From assembly GCA_014360005.1 (NCBI GenBank), contig JACIYI010000001.1:124001-188000 (forward strand): a stretch of 64,000 nucleotides of DNA. The letters run 5' to 3'. Each line of letters begins with the position of its first letter. The first letter of the stretch is position 1. Of this stretch, positions 28,162 to 37,720 are shown piece by piece. Below the pieces are notes generated by a model, which searched no databases, was not told the DNA's origin, and saw only the letters and a program-made list of their open reading frames with translations. The position numbers and the translations under genes are program-made. The stretch is from Candidatus Aminicenantota bacterium (lineage in GTDB: Bacteria; Acidobacteriota; Aminicenantia; Aminicenantales; Saccharicenantaceae).

Positions 28162-30016
28162 CAAGGGCGAAAAAATATACCCGGGAATTGAAGAAGAGGT
28201 AGCTGTAATTCAAGCACACGGCACAATTTCAAATATATTCGATGCGCTTGTTGAATTAATAACAAATAGCGATGATAGCTATAGGTTATTAGAAGATGAA
28301 GGGAAAAAGCATACGGGCAAGATAGATATATTGATAAAGAAATCGAAGCAAGGATTTTGTGAATCTATTAAGGTAAAAGATGAAGCTAATGGAATTCCTG
28401 CTGAAAAAATTAAAGAAATATTTTGTTATGGAAAACCAACCAGCGGATTATACCAGGGGAAGAGCGTAAGAGGTTTCTTTGGACGCGGTCTAAAAGAAAG
28501 CATTCTTGCTCTTGGTTCAGCTGATATTAAGACTTGTTGTAACGGTAAATTAACACATTGCAATTATTATTATGATGATAAGGAAAAAAGGCTTGTTCTA
28601 GAAATTATAGACCATTATGAGAATTATGATCAGTCGTCTTTTACTGAAATTACGATATTCTGTTCATCTGAAAAGAAATTAAAATGTTACAAATTTGATA
28701 AAATTTACAGGATATTAAACGATCATTTCGCACTAAGGGATATAAATAAGAATCATCGAAGAGAAATAAGAATAATGCTTGAAAAAGGAAATAAGAGATT
28801 TGGTCCAAAGAGATTATTTTATAAAGAGCCAAATGCTCAGCAGATAGTCAATGAACAGATTATGTCGTCAGAGTATGGACCGGCTAATTTTATATTGTAT
28901 GAATCTTTTGATAGACTGTACTACTCAAAATATGACCCTGCCTCGTCTGCAGGTATCTTAGTTAAAACTAATGGAGTAATTCTAGAAAATTGTATGTTTG
29001 GGTATGAAAATGACATATATTCTCATTATTTTTTTGGTGAACTGGATTGTTCGGGTTTTTACGAAAAAATACTGGAAGGCGATAAGAGTTTGATAAGACC
29101 AGACCGCAAAGGTATATATTGGCAAAAGGTTCAAGATATAGAAGATAAAATAAAAGAAATTTTAAAACATCATATAGAAAGAAAAAAAAGAAAAAGTTAT
29201 GAATCAACAGAAGAGATTCCCCAGGATAGAAAAGATAAATTTCATAAGGTCCTAAAAAAATTGAACATATTAGCAGAAGAGATAACAGAATCAACATTGG
29301 TTGATGATGGAAACCTACCGGATGAACAAAATATAACAAGATTAACTATTTATCCTTCCGAAGCCAGCTCTTCGCCGGACCAATTTAGGGCATTCTCAAT
29401 CTATGCGCCAAGAATAAAGGGATATGATGAACGAATAGCCTTAATTGCATTAGATGATATTAAGGGTGATTTTAGATTGTCAAGTGAAGAAGTTCTGCTA
29501 AGACCACATGAAAAATATGAGAAATTAATGTATGGATATTTTAATATAAAGGGAAATAAAGTCGGTGACAGGACTATCATCATTGTCCGTTCCAATAATG
29601 AAGAGGACATTGCCGAATTCAAAGTAGTAGAACACATAAGAAAAAAAGCAAAGGGCAAAACGCCACCGAAAGAAAAGCAAAGAGGACTATTTAAAAAAAT
29701 TGTATTTGATTCTGAAGAAATGGACCCAGACCAAAGGGTATTTTATGATAAGAAATCGGGTTACATCATTATATATCTAAATTTCCCTGGTATACAGCCA
29801 AATTTAGGTAAATCTGGCGATGGCATCGAAACACCAAAGGGAAGTATGTTATTTGTTGAATTGCTAGCAGAGGCATTTTGCAGAGAAGTTTCAAGGAGAA
29901 AGGCAGATAGAGATATTTTTGATGCTGAAGGAAGGCTTGATTATTATCTTAAGCTTTATAATGAAAATTTAAAAAGATGTCTTCCGATAATTCAAAAAAT
30001 ATTCCTTGCTTACTAG
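28151..30016 (+). CDS. GHKL-fold ATPase, MORC/MutL/Hsp90-like
   Basis: 621 residues, AT-rich. The Bergerat ATP-binding fold is visible: N box ELITNSDDS (35-43), G1 box DEANGI (77-82) and G2 box GFFGRGLKESILALG (108-122). A transducer-like region (about 170-340) follows, then a coiled segment rich in Lys and Glu, and a C-terminal region with no assigned domain. Prokaryotic GHKL ATPases of the MORC/MutL type have been reported with restriction-modification operons. The ribosome binding site GGGGGGAG precedes the ATG. Neither the winged-helix partner nor this protein carries an obvious nuclease motif, so the effector is unclear. Confidence 0.8.
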   Translation: MTISKGEKIYPGIEEEVAVIQAHGTISNIFDALVELITNSDDSYRLLEDEGKKHTGKIDILIKKSKQGFCESIKVKDEANGIPAEKIKEIFCYGKPTSGLYQGKSVRGFFGRGLKESILALGSADIKTCCNGKLTHCNYYYDDKEKRLVLEIIDHYENYDQSSFTEITIFCSSEKKLKCYKFDKIYRILNDHFALRDINKNHRREIRIMLEKGNKRFGPKRLFYKEPNAQQIVNEQIMSSEYGPANFILYESFDRLYYSKYDPASSAGILVKTNGVILENCMFGYENDIYSHYFFGELDCSGFYEKILEGDKSLIRPDRKGIYWQKVQDIEDKIKEILKHHIERKKRKSYESTEEIPQDRKDKFHKVLKKLNILAEEITESTLVDDGNLPDEQNITRLTIYPSEASSSPDQFRAFSIYAPRIKGYDERIALIALDDIKGDFRLSSEEVLLRPHEKYEKLMYGYFNIKGNKVGDRTIIIVRSNNEEDIAEFKVVEHIRKKAKGKTPPKEKQRGLFKKIVFDSEEMDPDQRVFYDKKSGYIIIYLNFPGIQPNLGKSGDGIETPKGSMLFVELLAEAFCREVSRRKADRDIFDAEGRLDYYLKLYNENLKRCLPIIQKIFLAY

Positions 30017-30128
30017 ATAGTACGATATAAAGATTTTGTTTCATTTTAGTCATAGGGATCTATAATTGGGCCTCAGTTTAAATACTGCACCAACGTCTCT
30101 GTCATCATGTGCCTTAAGTTCTCTGGGT

Positions 30129-30351
30129 GCCACGTTAAGTTTCGTTCGCGATTTGGTCATCGTATTCTCTTCATTTTCGGGTCTTTACGAGCTCCTTGAG
30201 TCAGGGTCTCATTCCACACCGGCCTCCGCTTCTCAGGCTTTATGTAAACATATTTATTAGCCCAGCCCTCTTTGTATTTCATAAGATGCCAGGTAATAAG
30301 CCCAAGATACGAGCTTACAGATGGGAACACTCCTACCATCCGCAACAGATA
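30129..30351 (-). mobile_element. insertion-sequence-like remnant next to the ATPase gene
   Basis: The minus strand holds a 62-codon frame (30157-30345, with PSVSSYLGLITWHLM and KYVYIKPEKRRP) that is open towards its 5' side and looks like the tail of a longer protein. The 33-bp repeat (30129-30161) overlaps its end. The same repeat lies on the far side of the winged-helix/ATPase pair. I read this as the 3' end of a decayed element, but I cannot name the family. Confidence 0.35.
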
Positions 30352-30386
30352 AAAAGATAAGAAAGCAAATTTCGAATTGAAAAGAT

Positions 30387-31457
30387 CTAATCTCCTAATT
30401 TGACAAGCTCAATTTGTCTTCTATATTCGTTTGGAATAAATCTCTCAATATTGCGTGCAAAAGAAGGGCCGCATAGAAATAATTTAGTTTGGTAGGCCGT
30501 ATCATTCAAAATAATGTGTAGCCATTTTGTATACTTTATTACCTGCTCAACATCTTTCTTAGAAACTTTATTTACTTTTAGTTCAAGAATTATGTTCGGG
30601 ATTGTTCCGTTTTTTATTAGGGGATTTTTGTATATGCAGATATTTGCTTTATCTATCCATTGAGGGGGCTTAAACGGAGACATAGGTACTTGCCGGCATA
30701 ATACATAATCTCCTGTTGGCTTGATGTCTTCTGGCCAGATAGATGGATTAGCTAAAAGCAAAGCTTCGAGATGAGCTTCGTTGTCTGACTGTTCCATGGC
30801 TTCATTGATATTTGTAAAGCCGAGCGATGGAGTAAAAGGAAGGGGATCCCCGGCTAATTCTATGTTTTCGTCGGTTTCTATATTAATTTTCTCATTGGAT
30901 GTTTCTATTAATTTTAGAGCAGCACTTACTTCTCCTGGGGTCATTGTACAGAACCCCATGCTCGACATGGCATTTGTTGGTAAAGGGTAGGGAAACTTCC
31001 CCAATTCAAAATAAAGTTCATCTGAGGATATATACTTTCCTTTAAGCCCGGAGTTATCTTCAAATCTGATTAGATATGGTTGGCATACATCTTTGCCGTT
31101 TTTTATCTTAAAGATACCCGGTTTATCGGTAGGTTTGTAAATATTTCTCTTAGATTCATCCCAGCATAAATTGGCGTTAGCCTTTTTACCTAATGGGCTA
31201 TACTGACCATTTATATAAAATGCGGCATAGGTGTTCGAGCCCATGGCCTGGCCGCCATAATAAATTTTTCTTTTCAAGAAAAAGAAAATATGGGTTCCGC
31301 TTCTTATGCAGGCGTAATCGCCGAGCGCATGATAATGCCTGCTCCTTACTGAAACTGTATAGTAAATTGGAGGCATTAAAAAACCATAGATACCTTTAGA
31401 CAGATATAAATTTAGCGTAGCCCGGTCATATAAAACTATAAAAACACCCGATTCCAT
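30387..31457 (-). CDS. predicted PD-(D/E)XK restriction endonuclease
   Basis: 356 residues. The C-terminal third shows a nuclease pattern: E227 in NEAHLEALLLANPSI, D269 in WIDKANICIY, and E292-L-K294 in IILELKVNK, then KKDVEQVIKYTKWL. The N-terminal part (about 35-150) is a separate domain with HYHALGDYACIRSGTHIFFFLKRKIYYGGQ, possibly for DNA reading. It lies 16 bp downstream of the methyltransferase gene on the same strand, the arrangement of a type II restriction-modification pair. The specificity is unknown. The exact family is inferred from motif spacing. Confidence 0.75.
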   Translation of the reverse strand: MESGVFIVLYDRATLNLYLSKGIYGFLMPPIYYTVSVRSRHYHALGDYACIRSGTHIFFFLKRKIYYGGQAMGSNTYAAFYINGQYSPLGKKANANLCWDESKRNIYKPTDKPGIFKIKNGKDVCQPYLIRFEDNSGLKGKYISSDELYFELGKFPYPLPTNAMSSMGFCTMTPGEVSAALKLIETSNEKINIETDENIELAGDPLPFTPSLGFTNINEAMEQSDNEAHLEALLLANPSIWPEDIKPTGDYVLCRQVPMSPFKPPQWIDKANICIYKNPLIKNGTIPNIILELKVNKVSKKDVEQVIKYTKWLHIILNDTAYQTKLFLCGPSFARNIERFIPNEYRRQIELVKLGD

Positions 31458-31473
31458 TATCTTTTGTCTATCA

Positions 31474-33030
31474 TTATTTAATTTGATATATCAACAGATA
31501 ATAATGTGTAATTTTTAAGAATTCGCCTTGCTTAACATATGAATGGCTTGAATTATCGTTTGAAGTTACAATTACGATTTCTTTGAGATTGGCCCTGTCT
31601 ATTTTTATTCTGTCTAAGATGATTTTTGCCATAGGAACTAAATAATTATTCTTTCTAACATCTTGAGTTAAAATGGCAATTGTTCCTTCTTCAGTCATGT
31701 ACATTAGCTGGTTATCAATTTCATTTTGAAGTTTTGCAAGAAATTGATTTTCATCGAACTCAGCCGATTTTATACAGTTAGGCACGGCTTTAATATAGAG
31801 CAGGCTATTTTGTTTGCACTTTATCTTTTGATTTAAGCTATTTAGATCATTCTCCCCAGAAAATAATTTAACAATTTGAATTCCTTTTTTAGTTTTGTAC
31901 CTTAATATTATGTTGGTATCAAGAAGCTTTTCGAATTTCTCTTTTGGGAAGATCCAGACAGTAGTGGTTTCTAATTCTCTTATTCCTCTTTCTTGCTTTG
32001 GCTTTGTGTATTTTGAAACTATTTCATGTGAAGCGTATGAAGCGCCTTTTTCTTTTATTTTGTCTGATAACTCGCTCTTTTCAAAAACAGGCAAATATTC
32101 ATGTGCCAAAAGCAGAAAGTTATATCGGATGCTGTTTGCATACCAAAAACCTGTAGTTTTGCAGTTGTGTTGCCGTTTAATGATGAGTTCTTTTAATTTA
32201 AATCCAGCTCGCAAATAGACGTCAATTAATTTAAATCCCAATGGAACGACATGCCTATTTTTCCGCATGTCGCCAATTAAAATGGCACATTTCTTTCCGG
32301 GTTTTAAGATCCTATAACTTTCCCGGGCCACCTTTTCCATTTCTTTAAGAAATTCCTCTAAGCCCAGAAGCGATAGATCGCCGCTTTTGTTGTCTGTATA
32401 ATGGATTATGTCAGCATATGGCGGATGAGAACATATCAAATCAATAGAGTTGTCCTGCAAAAATGAAAGATCTCTGGCGTCTCCAACTAATAATTTTGGC
32501 TCATAAGCAAAAGTCTTTGTTGGGTCTGCAATAAGATTAAGTTGTTCTGACGATATGTTAAGGTCCAATTTTTGCTTAGCTAATTCTATCGCTTTATCGT
32601 TTATGTCCAGAGCGATACATTGTCTTTTCAAAAGCTTACATTCTATAGCCGTAGTGCCTGCGCCGCAAAAATAATCCAGGACGACCTCTCCCGGATTTGA
32701 ATATTTCAAGATGATGTTGCGAGGAATATAGGGAGACCAATTGCCCCGGTATTCTCCACTGTGGGTAGCCCAATTGCCCCTTTGCTTGAAGCTCCAGACC
32801 GTGGTTTGCTCTTCCTTAAAGTCTTGCGGATGGAGATGTTTTATTCCTTTTGAAGCCCTCAATGAACTAATATTGACGCCTTTTTCCCTCGTAATAAGTT
32901 TTTCTATATACTTATAAGTGACCCCATATTTTTGTCCTATTTCTATGTCAGGCATACCCTTAGCTTTTTCCCTAAGAATTGCTTGGTCAAGTTCTTTTTT
33001 ATTTTTTAAGTTAATGATCTCTTTCTTCAT
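31474..33030 (-). CDS. DNA methyltransferase (N4/N6 amino type)
   Basis: 518 residues. Residues about 12-50 form a helix-turn-helix-like segment (DIEIGQKYGVTYKYIEKLI). The methylase core has motif I DYFCGAGTT (119-127), ALDINDKAIELA for cofactor binding, and motif IV SHPPY (201-205). TTVWSF near residue 76 and TTVWIF in the C-terminal half suggest an internal duplication, with the second copy degenerate. It protects the host from the adjacent predicted nuclease (30387-31457), with which it forms a two-gene operon. AGGGC lies just upstream of the ATG. Confidence 0.88.
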   Translation of the reverse strand: MKKEIINLKNKKELDQAILREKAKGMPDIEIGQKYGVTYKYIEKLITREKGVNISSLRASKGIKHLHPQDFKEEQTTVWSFKQRGNWATHSGEYRGNWSPYIPRNIILKYSNPGEVVLDYFCGAGTTAIECKLLKRQCIALDINDKAIELAKQKLDLNISSEQLNLIADPTKTFAYEPKLLVGDARDLSFLQDNSIDLICSHPPYADIIHYTDNKSGDLSLLGLEEFLKEMEKVARESYRILKPGKKCAILIGDMRKNRHVVPLGFKLIDVYLRAGFKLKELIIKRQHNCKTTGFWYANSIRYNFLLLAHEYLPVFEKSELSDKIKEKGASYASHEIVSKYTKPKQERGIRELETTTVWIFPKEKFEKLLDTNIILRYKTKKGIQIVKLFSGENDLNSLNQKIKCKQNSLLYIKAVPNCIKSAEFDENQFLAKLQNEIDNQLMYMTEEGTIAILTQDVRKNNYLVPMAKIILDRIKIDRANLKEIVIVTSNDNSSHSYVKQGEFLKITHYYLLIYQIK

Positions 33031-33540
33031 TTTGCCCTATTATCATTATATATATAGAAACGCAGCAATTCCAGCCAAAGGGTTGCTTTAGCCAGGCATT
33101 GGCAAAACGTTCGCCCAATCCCTCATTCAATTATATATGAGGACGAATTAAATAAGAAATGTTTCTCATTTATGGCCACGCCATGTCAGCTATTATTTGC
33201 ATCTTAGCTATCCTTCTTTTAATTTTTTATATAACAGATAGGTTATTAATCAAGCAGAAACGGATTGTATACCTAAACCGAAGCGGTGTTGGGTTAGCAT
33301 AGATTAGACCGGACTTCCATGTTTATCTTGGCCTTTAATTTTTATGCCAGGGTTGAAATAAGCATTTGAAATACTTAAGATAAATACTAAATGGGGAAAA
33401 ATCCGGGTAAAAATGTTACTTAAATATGATCATTTCTTGCAAAGGAATGGAAAGATCTGAGTCATGCAGAAACAGAAAGAATGAGGATAAAAATATATAA
33501 ATTATGAAAGATTTGTCAACTTAAAAGAGGGGAGGGGTTG
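33031..33540. other. gene-free stretch
   Basis: 510 bp of AT-rich sequence between the divergently transcribed methyltransferase and YaaA-like genes. I see no credible gene. The strong ribosome binding site AGAGGGGAGGGG at 33526-33537 belongs to the YaaA-like gene. Confidence 0.4.
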
Positions 33541-34626
33541 ATGTTTGTATTTATCACGACCTGTGCCATGAATAAAGAAGGTGGGGGGAAAAAATATGAG
33601 AAATTTACCTGGAATTATAACAGGAAGTCAGAGTTATTAGCTGTACGTAAGCAAATACTCCAGATGATGAAGTCGAGCCAAAGAAAACCTGAACCGGGTC
33701 CCGATTTTGGTGGAGATTCCTTAAACGGGCTATACCTTCCTGCTTATAAAAGATATAGCCAGGGGGCCTTTATAGAGGGTTTATATTCCTCCGGTGTTAA
33801 TCTGGATGAGTGGGCAAAAAATAATGATTTATTTTTTGTATCGGCTCTTTATGGTTTAGTAAAGTTCAGAGAGCCAACTCAAAATTATGATCTGGACTTA
33901 TCTGATGAAGGAATAACGTCAAAATGGAAGCAAAGTAAGGCCGTCACGAAAGCTCTTATAGATTATCTTGGCCAAAAAAGGTGCAAAATAGATTGCATAA
34001 TTGATTGTTGCGGTAGCTATGAATATAGCGAATTGATTGAGTGATACGATTTGAAAGGTTATGAGGTCAGGCACGCACTACCGGTTGGTGATTTTCAGCC
34101 GAGACAGGTTAGATGGTCATGTGGACATCTGGCGGGAATTAATAACGAAGAATTGTTAAGGTTAATTGTAGATGAGGAAATATATCATACTGCCAATGCA
34201 GTAATTAGATTGTCTAAGGAATTACCTGCAAAGCCTTATGAAGAAAATAATAGCCCAGAAGCTCTTTTGCAAAGAATGGTTAAAAATAAAAATGTTGCCA
34301 TCGCTTGTTGCGACAAAAAACAATTTGAGAACTTCATGGAATACGCCCAAAAGAAGGGGTGGAATAAGCTTATTAAGTTTGAGAAAATTGAAAAATTGGG
34401 CAAAGAATTTTTAGAAAATCTGTATAAAGGCGGGTTTCGAATATTAATTGTGCATGCACGTGCCACTCATACAGAGACAATAAAGGCTTATCAATTTGAG
34501 GCAGAAAATATAGAAAAGGCTGTTCCCAAAGGTTGGCAATGTTGTGTTTTGAAGCCATCTTCCACTAAATATAGCTATTCAGGAATAGAATTCGAATTTG
34601 ATTTGAAATTGAAAGACGGGATCTAA
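33541..34626 (+). pseudogene. YaaA-like protein gene split by an in-frame TGA
   Basis: Two open frames in the same reading frame, 33541-34041 and 34045-34626, are separated only by TGA at 34042-34044. The join reads SELIE-stop-YDLKGYEVRHALPV, so it looks like one protein of about 361 residues. The first part has PAYKRYSQGAFIEGL and FFVSALYGLVKFREPTQNYDL, the motifs of the YaaA/DUF328-like fold. The second part is an uncharacterised domain with FQPRQVRWSCGHLAG. A single CGA-to-TGA change would explain the stop. The original role is probably stress- or nucleotide-related but is unknown. Confidence 0.65.
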
Positions 34627-34655
34627 GATTAATAATTGACGTGATATAAATAATT

Positions 34656-34683
34656 TTGACACAATCATCCAATAAAATATTAT
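34656..34683 (+). promoter_or_regulatory. candidate sigma-70 promoter
   Basis: TTGACA (34656-34661), a 16-bp spacer and TATTAT (34678-34683). It would give a leader of about 220 nt before the secreted-protein gene at 34910. It marks the right side of the AT-rich island. Confidence 0.45.
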
Positions 34684-34909
34684 TTTAGCAAAGTAAAAAT
34701 AAACGTTGCTGGCAGATGAAAGGCATAATGCATCAAAAGAAAAAGCTGTTCAGGTAATTTGTGGTTATTATATTTAATCTGGGTCGGAGGTTAATGCGCG
34801 GCGGGACGTCGCTCTGGACCCGTACCATCTATGATTGCCAGCAAAAAGCCAAACCTGTAAAATATGCTTGATCTTAAGTTACGTAGAGCGATTCCAGGAG
34901 GACGGAGGC

Positions 34910-35551
34910 ATGAAGGCAACAAAATTATTAGGCCTGGCAGTTGGTTTTGTCCTGGGGTTATCCCTGGTTGCAAACCTGGCCGCCCAGAATATTAACCTGG
35001 GACTATCGATAACCGACGGCAAGGTCCGCAGCTTTTATCTTTCGGTTTCCAGCTACTTCGGAGTTCCGGAGCCCCGGGTGGTGGAGATCCGGCAGGCCTA
35101 CCGCCTGTCCGACGAAGAGCTTCCGGTGGTTTTCTTCATAGCTGCCCGGGCCCGGGTGGAGCCGGTGGCGGTTATCAACCTCAGGCTAAAAGGCATGTCC
35201 TGGTGGGACATCAGCCTTCACTTTGGACTCTCGCCCGAGGTGTTTTTCGTCCAGGTGGGGACGGTTCGAATCGGGCCGCCCTACGGCCGGGCTTACGGTT
35301 ATTACCACAAGGCTCGGGAAAGAAAGACCTGGGGACAGGTGGTTCTAACGGACGTGGATGTCGTCAACCTGGTGAACTTGAAGTTCATTTCCGAGTACCA
35401 CAAAATCCCGCCGGAGAAAGTGATGGAGATGAGGGGACGGGGAGATAAGTTCCTGGACATTCACGACAGGATTGTCAAGGAAAAGGGGAAAGGCGGCGCG
35501 GCTGACAAGAAAAAATCAAAGAATCAGCCGGGCAAGAAAGGGAAAAAATAG
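34910..35551 (+). CDS. secreted protein of unknown function
   Basis: 213 residues. I start at ATG 34910 (MKATKLLGLAVGFVLG), preceded by GGAGGACGGAGG; the open frame begins earlier at 34835. A signal peptide with likely cleavage after ANLAAQ is followed by a mixed alpha/beta part (VSSYFGVPEPRVVEIRQAYRLSDEELPVVFFIAARA) and a Lys-rich tail (KKKSKNQPGKKGKK). I recognise no family. It has the base composition of the core genome, so it lies just outside the island. Confidence 0.75.
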   Translation: MKATKLLGLAVGFVLGLSLVANLAAQNINLGLSITDGKVRSFYLSVSSYFGVPEPRVVEIRQAYRLSDEELPVVFFIAARARVEPVAVINLRLKGMSWWDISLHFGLSPEVFFVQVGTVRIGPPYGRAYGYYHKARERKTWGQVVLTDVDVVNLVNLKFISEYHKIPPEKVMEMRGRGDKFLDIHDRIVKEKGKGGAADKKKSKNQPGKKGKK

Positions 35552-35612
35552 CGTAGAAATAGTCTAAAAAGAATATTAAAAGAGTATAAAAGAGTATGCA
35601 GGCTCTCGGTTT

Positions 35613-37616
35613 TTAGCGAAATATTCTGATCAGCACCACGCCGTGCGGGGCGACCTCGGCTTCAAAATAATTGCTGAAGTTTCCCAGGTCTTTCTGCCGC
35701 CAGAGGTCGCGCACCCGGTATGAACCGCTGCCAAGACCGAGGGCCGAAAAATCAACCCGGACTTTCCTGTGGTCGTAGGCGTCGAGGTTAAAGAGGCCGA
35801 CGGCTTTGGAACCGTCTTCCAGCTCCCTGGCCCAGACCTGGTAATCGCTGCCTTCTGCGATTCTATCAGCCTGGCGGCCGAGCGGGTCCTGGTCCAATTC
35901 CAGGACTTCGGCGTTGGTCAGCAGGTTCAGCGTGAAATCGTCAATCTGTTCAATGGGGCAGCCGATAAGAAGCGGCGCTGCCAGCAGGCACCAGAGGCTG
36001 ATGTGGGTGTACTGCTCGTCCGTGGTGAGGTTGGTCGAGTGAAGCTCCGGGCCCCAGCCGACCTTGCCCACTACCAGCATATCCGGGTCGTTCCAGTGGC
36101 CGGGTCCAGCGTATTTGGACAGGCCGGCTTGTCCGAACCCGATTCCGGCCATGCTGGCCCAGGAGTCGGTGATGTCGCCGGTTGTGCGCCACAGGTTGCC
36201 GCCGACGCTTTCGCCCCATTCCCAGGGATTTTCGCGACCCCAGTTGCAGATGCTGAAGATGATATCGCGGGGAGCGCGGCGGATGGCGTCGCCGAATAGT
36301 TTGTAAGCTACCCGCGGGTCTTTGCCCTCGCAGTAGCACCAGTCAATCTTGACGTAGTCGTATCCCCATTTGGCGTAGGTCATGATGTCCTGTTCTTCAT
36401 GGCCCTCGCTGCCTTCGTAACCGGCGCAGGTCTTGGGCCCGCAGTCGGTGTAGAGGCCGATTTTTAGACCAAGGCTGTGGACGTAATCAGCCAGGGCCTT
36501 CATGTCGGGGAATTTTTCGTTGGAGCGGATTTCGCCGGTTTTGGGGTCGCGCTGGCCGTGCCAGCAGTCGTCGATGTTGATGTAGGTCCAGCCGTAGTTG
36601 ATGAGGCCCTTTTCCACCATGGCCCGGGCGCTCTGGCGGACGTTTTCGTCAGTTACCGAGCAGGCCCAGCAGTTCCAGCTATTCCAGCCCATGGGCGGAG
36701 TCAGGCAGATTGTATCACCAACTTGGATTCGCAGCATTTTTTCAGCCGTCCCCAGCTTGTTGCGGGCGATTAATTTCACCTGGTGGGTGCCGGGTTTATC
36801 TATGAAACCGGTGATTCGGCCGGTGGAAGAGTCGAGCTTCAGGCCGGCGGGAAGTCCTTCAGCGGCAAAGGTCATCGGGCGTTCGCCGGTGGCGGCGATG
36901 GTAAAAAGGAATGGCGAGCCTGGACGCACGCCAAAAACTTTCGGGCTGTTGATTCTTGGTTCGGGAGCTGGAGGCGGGGTCAGGATGTAGGGCTCTGCGG
37001 CATAGGGTTTGACAGGTTCGGGTTGGTGGCCGCGGTATTCGATGCGGGCTTGGCACCAGTCGGCATGGTCGTAGGAAATGCCATCGCCAGCGTCAGTGAC
37101 TATGAGGTCAAGCGAGCTGAAGCCTTTAAGGCGGACGTTGACTTCGCGGGCGGGGTCGCCGGCTTTGAGGAGGCCGCTTTTCCAGAGGACAGTGGGATTG
37201 TTTTGCTGGTCGCGGGCGGAGACGATGAATTCAACCGAGGCCCGCTCGGCGCCGCGCTGGGTCTTTTTGACCTCATCGTCAATGCCGACCAGGGCGCGGA
37301 AGCTTATGGCCCGGCCGTCGAGTTTTATGCGGCACTGGCTTTCGGCGTGGGTGCCCAGGCCGCGATCAAAGATTTGGCCGGCAACGGATAGGGGATTGCC
37401 ATCTATGGATTTATTGGCTTTAGTTTCGCTCCAGCCGGCCGTAACATGCTGGGCTCCAAGTTCATCCAGGTAGACGACACTGGCCGGTTTTCTGCAGCCA
37501 GATGAAATGAGCGAAAAAGCGAGAATTAATGACAGAGATATCATAATAAAAATCTTGTTTGGTTTTTGGCCTTTTTTAGCGGGCCGGGGTGGAGCAGGCC
37601 GACGATATTTATTCAT
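35613..37616 (-). CDS. GH27 alpha-galactosidase lipoprotein with NPCBM and Ig-like domains
   Basis: 667 residues. A signal with lipobox SSGC (C41) anchors it to a membrane. Residues about 46-195 are an NPCBM carbohydrate-binding module (DRGLGTHAES), and 220-300 are a putative Ig-like domain. From about 303 comes the GH27 catalytic barrel (PPMGWNSWNCW), with predicted nucleophile D425 in YVKIDW and acid/base D510 in GHWNDPD. A C-terminal beta-sandwich follows. It is predicted to release terminal alpha-galactose from glycans in the periplasm or on the surface. The ribosome binding site AAAGGAGG precedes the ATG. Confidence 0.95.
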   Translation of the reverse strand: MNKYRRPAPPRPAKKGQKPNKIFIMISLSLILAFSLISSGCRKPASVVYLDELGAQHVTAGWSETKANKSIDGNPLSVAGQIFDRGLGTHAESQCRIKLDGRAISFRALVGIDDEVKKTQRGAERASVEFIVSARDQQNNPTVLWKSGLLKAGDPAREVNVRLKGFSSLDLIVTDAGDGISYDHADWCQARIEYRGHQPEPVKPYAAEPYILTPPPAPEPRINSPKVFGVRPGSPFLFTIAATGERPMTFAAEGLPAGLKLDSSTGRITGFIDKPGTHQVKLIARNKLGTAEKMLRIQVGDTICLTPPMGWNSWNCWACSVTDENVRQSARAMVEKGLINYGWTYINIDDCWHGQRDPKTGEIRSNEKFPDMKALADYVHSLGLKIGLYTDCGPKTCAGYEGSEGHEEQDIMTYAKWGYDYVKIDWCYCEGKDPRVAYKLFGDAIRRAPRDIIFSICNWGRENPWEWGESVGGNLWRTTGDITDSWASMAGIGFGQAGLSKYAGPGHWNDPDMLVVGKVGWGPELHSTNLTTDEQYTHISLWCLLAAPLLIGCPIEQIDDFTLNLLTNAEVLELDQDPLGRQADRIAEGSDYQVWARELEDGSKAVGLFNLDAYDHRKVRVDFSALGLGSGSYRVRDLWRQKDLGNFSNYFEAEVAPHGVVLIRIFR

Positions 37617-37720
37617 CTCCGTCCTCCTTTAATTTCTCCGAAATAATAAATAATGAATCAAGCTACTTCAATTCTTCCTTATATCAAATCTATCAGGCGC
37701 TGAAAAGGGCGAAACGGGGA

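Noticed and set aside
33541..34626. selenocysteine at the in-frame TGA
   Set aside because: No homologous Cys position is evident and I could not identify a SECIS-like hairpin just after it; a nonsense mutation is simpler.
36783..37391. plus-strand open frame of 202 codons inside the alpha-galactosidase gene
   Set aside because: It lies wholly antisense to a well-supported gene and looks like a codon-bias shadow.
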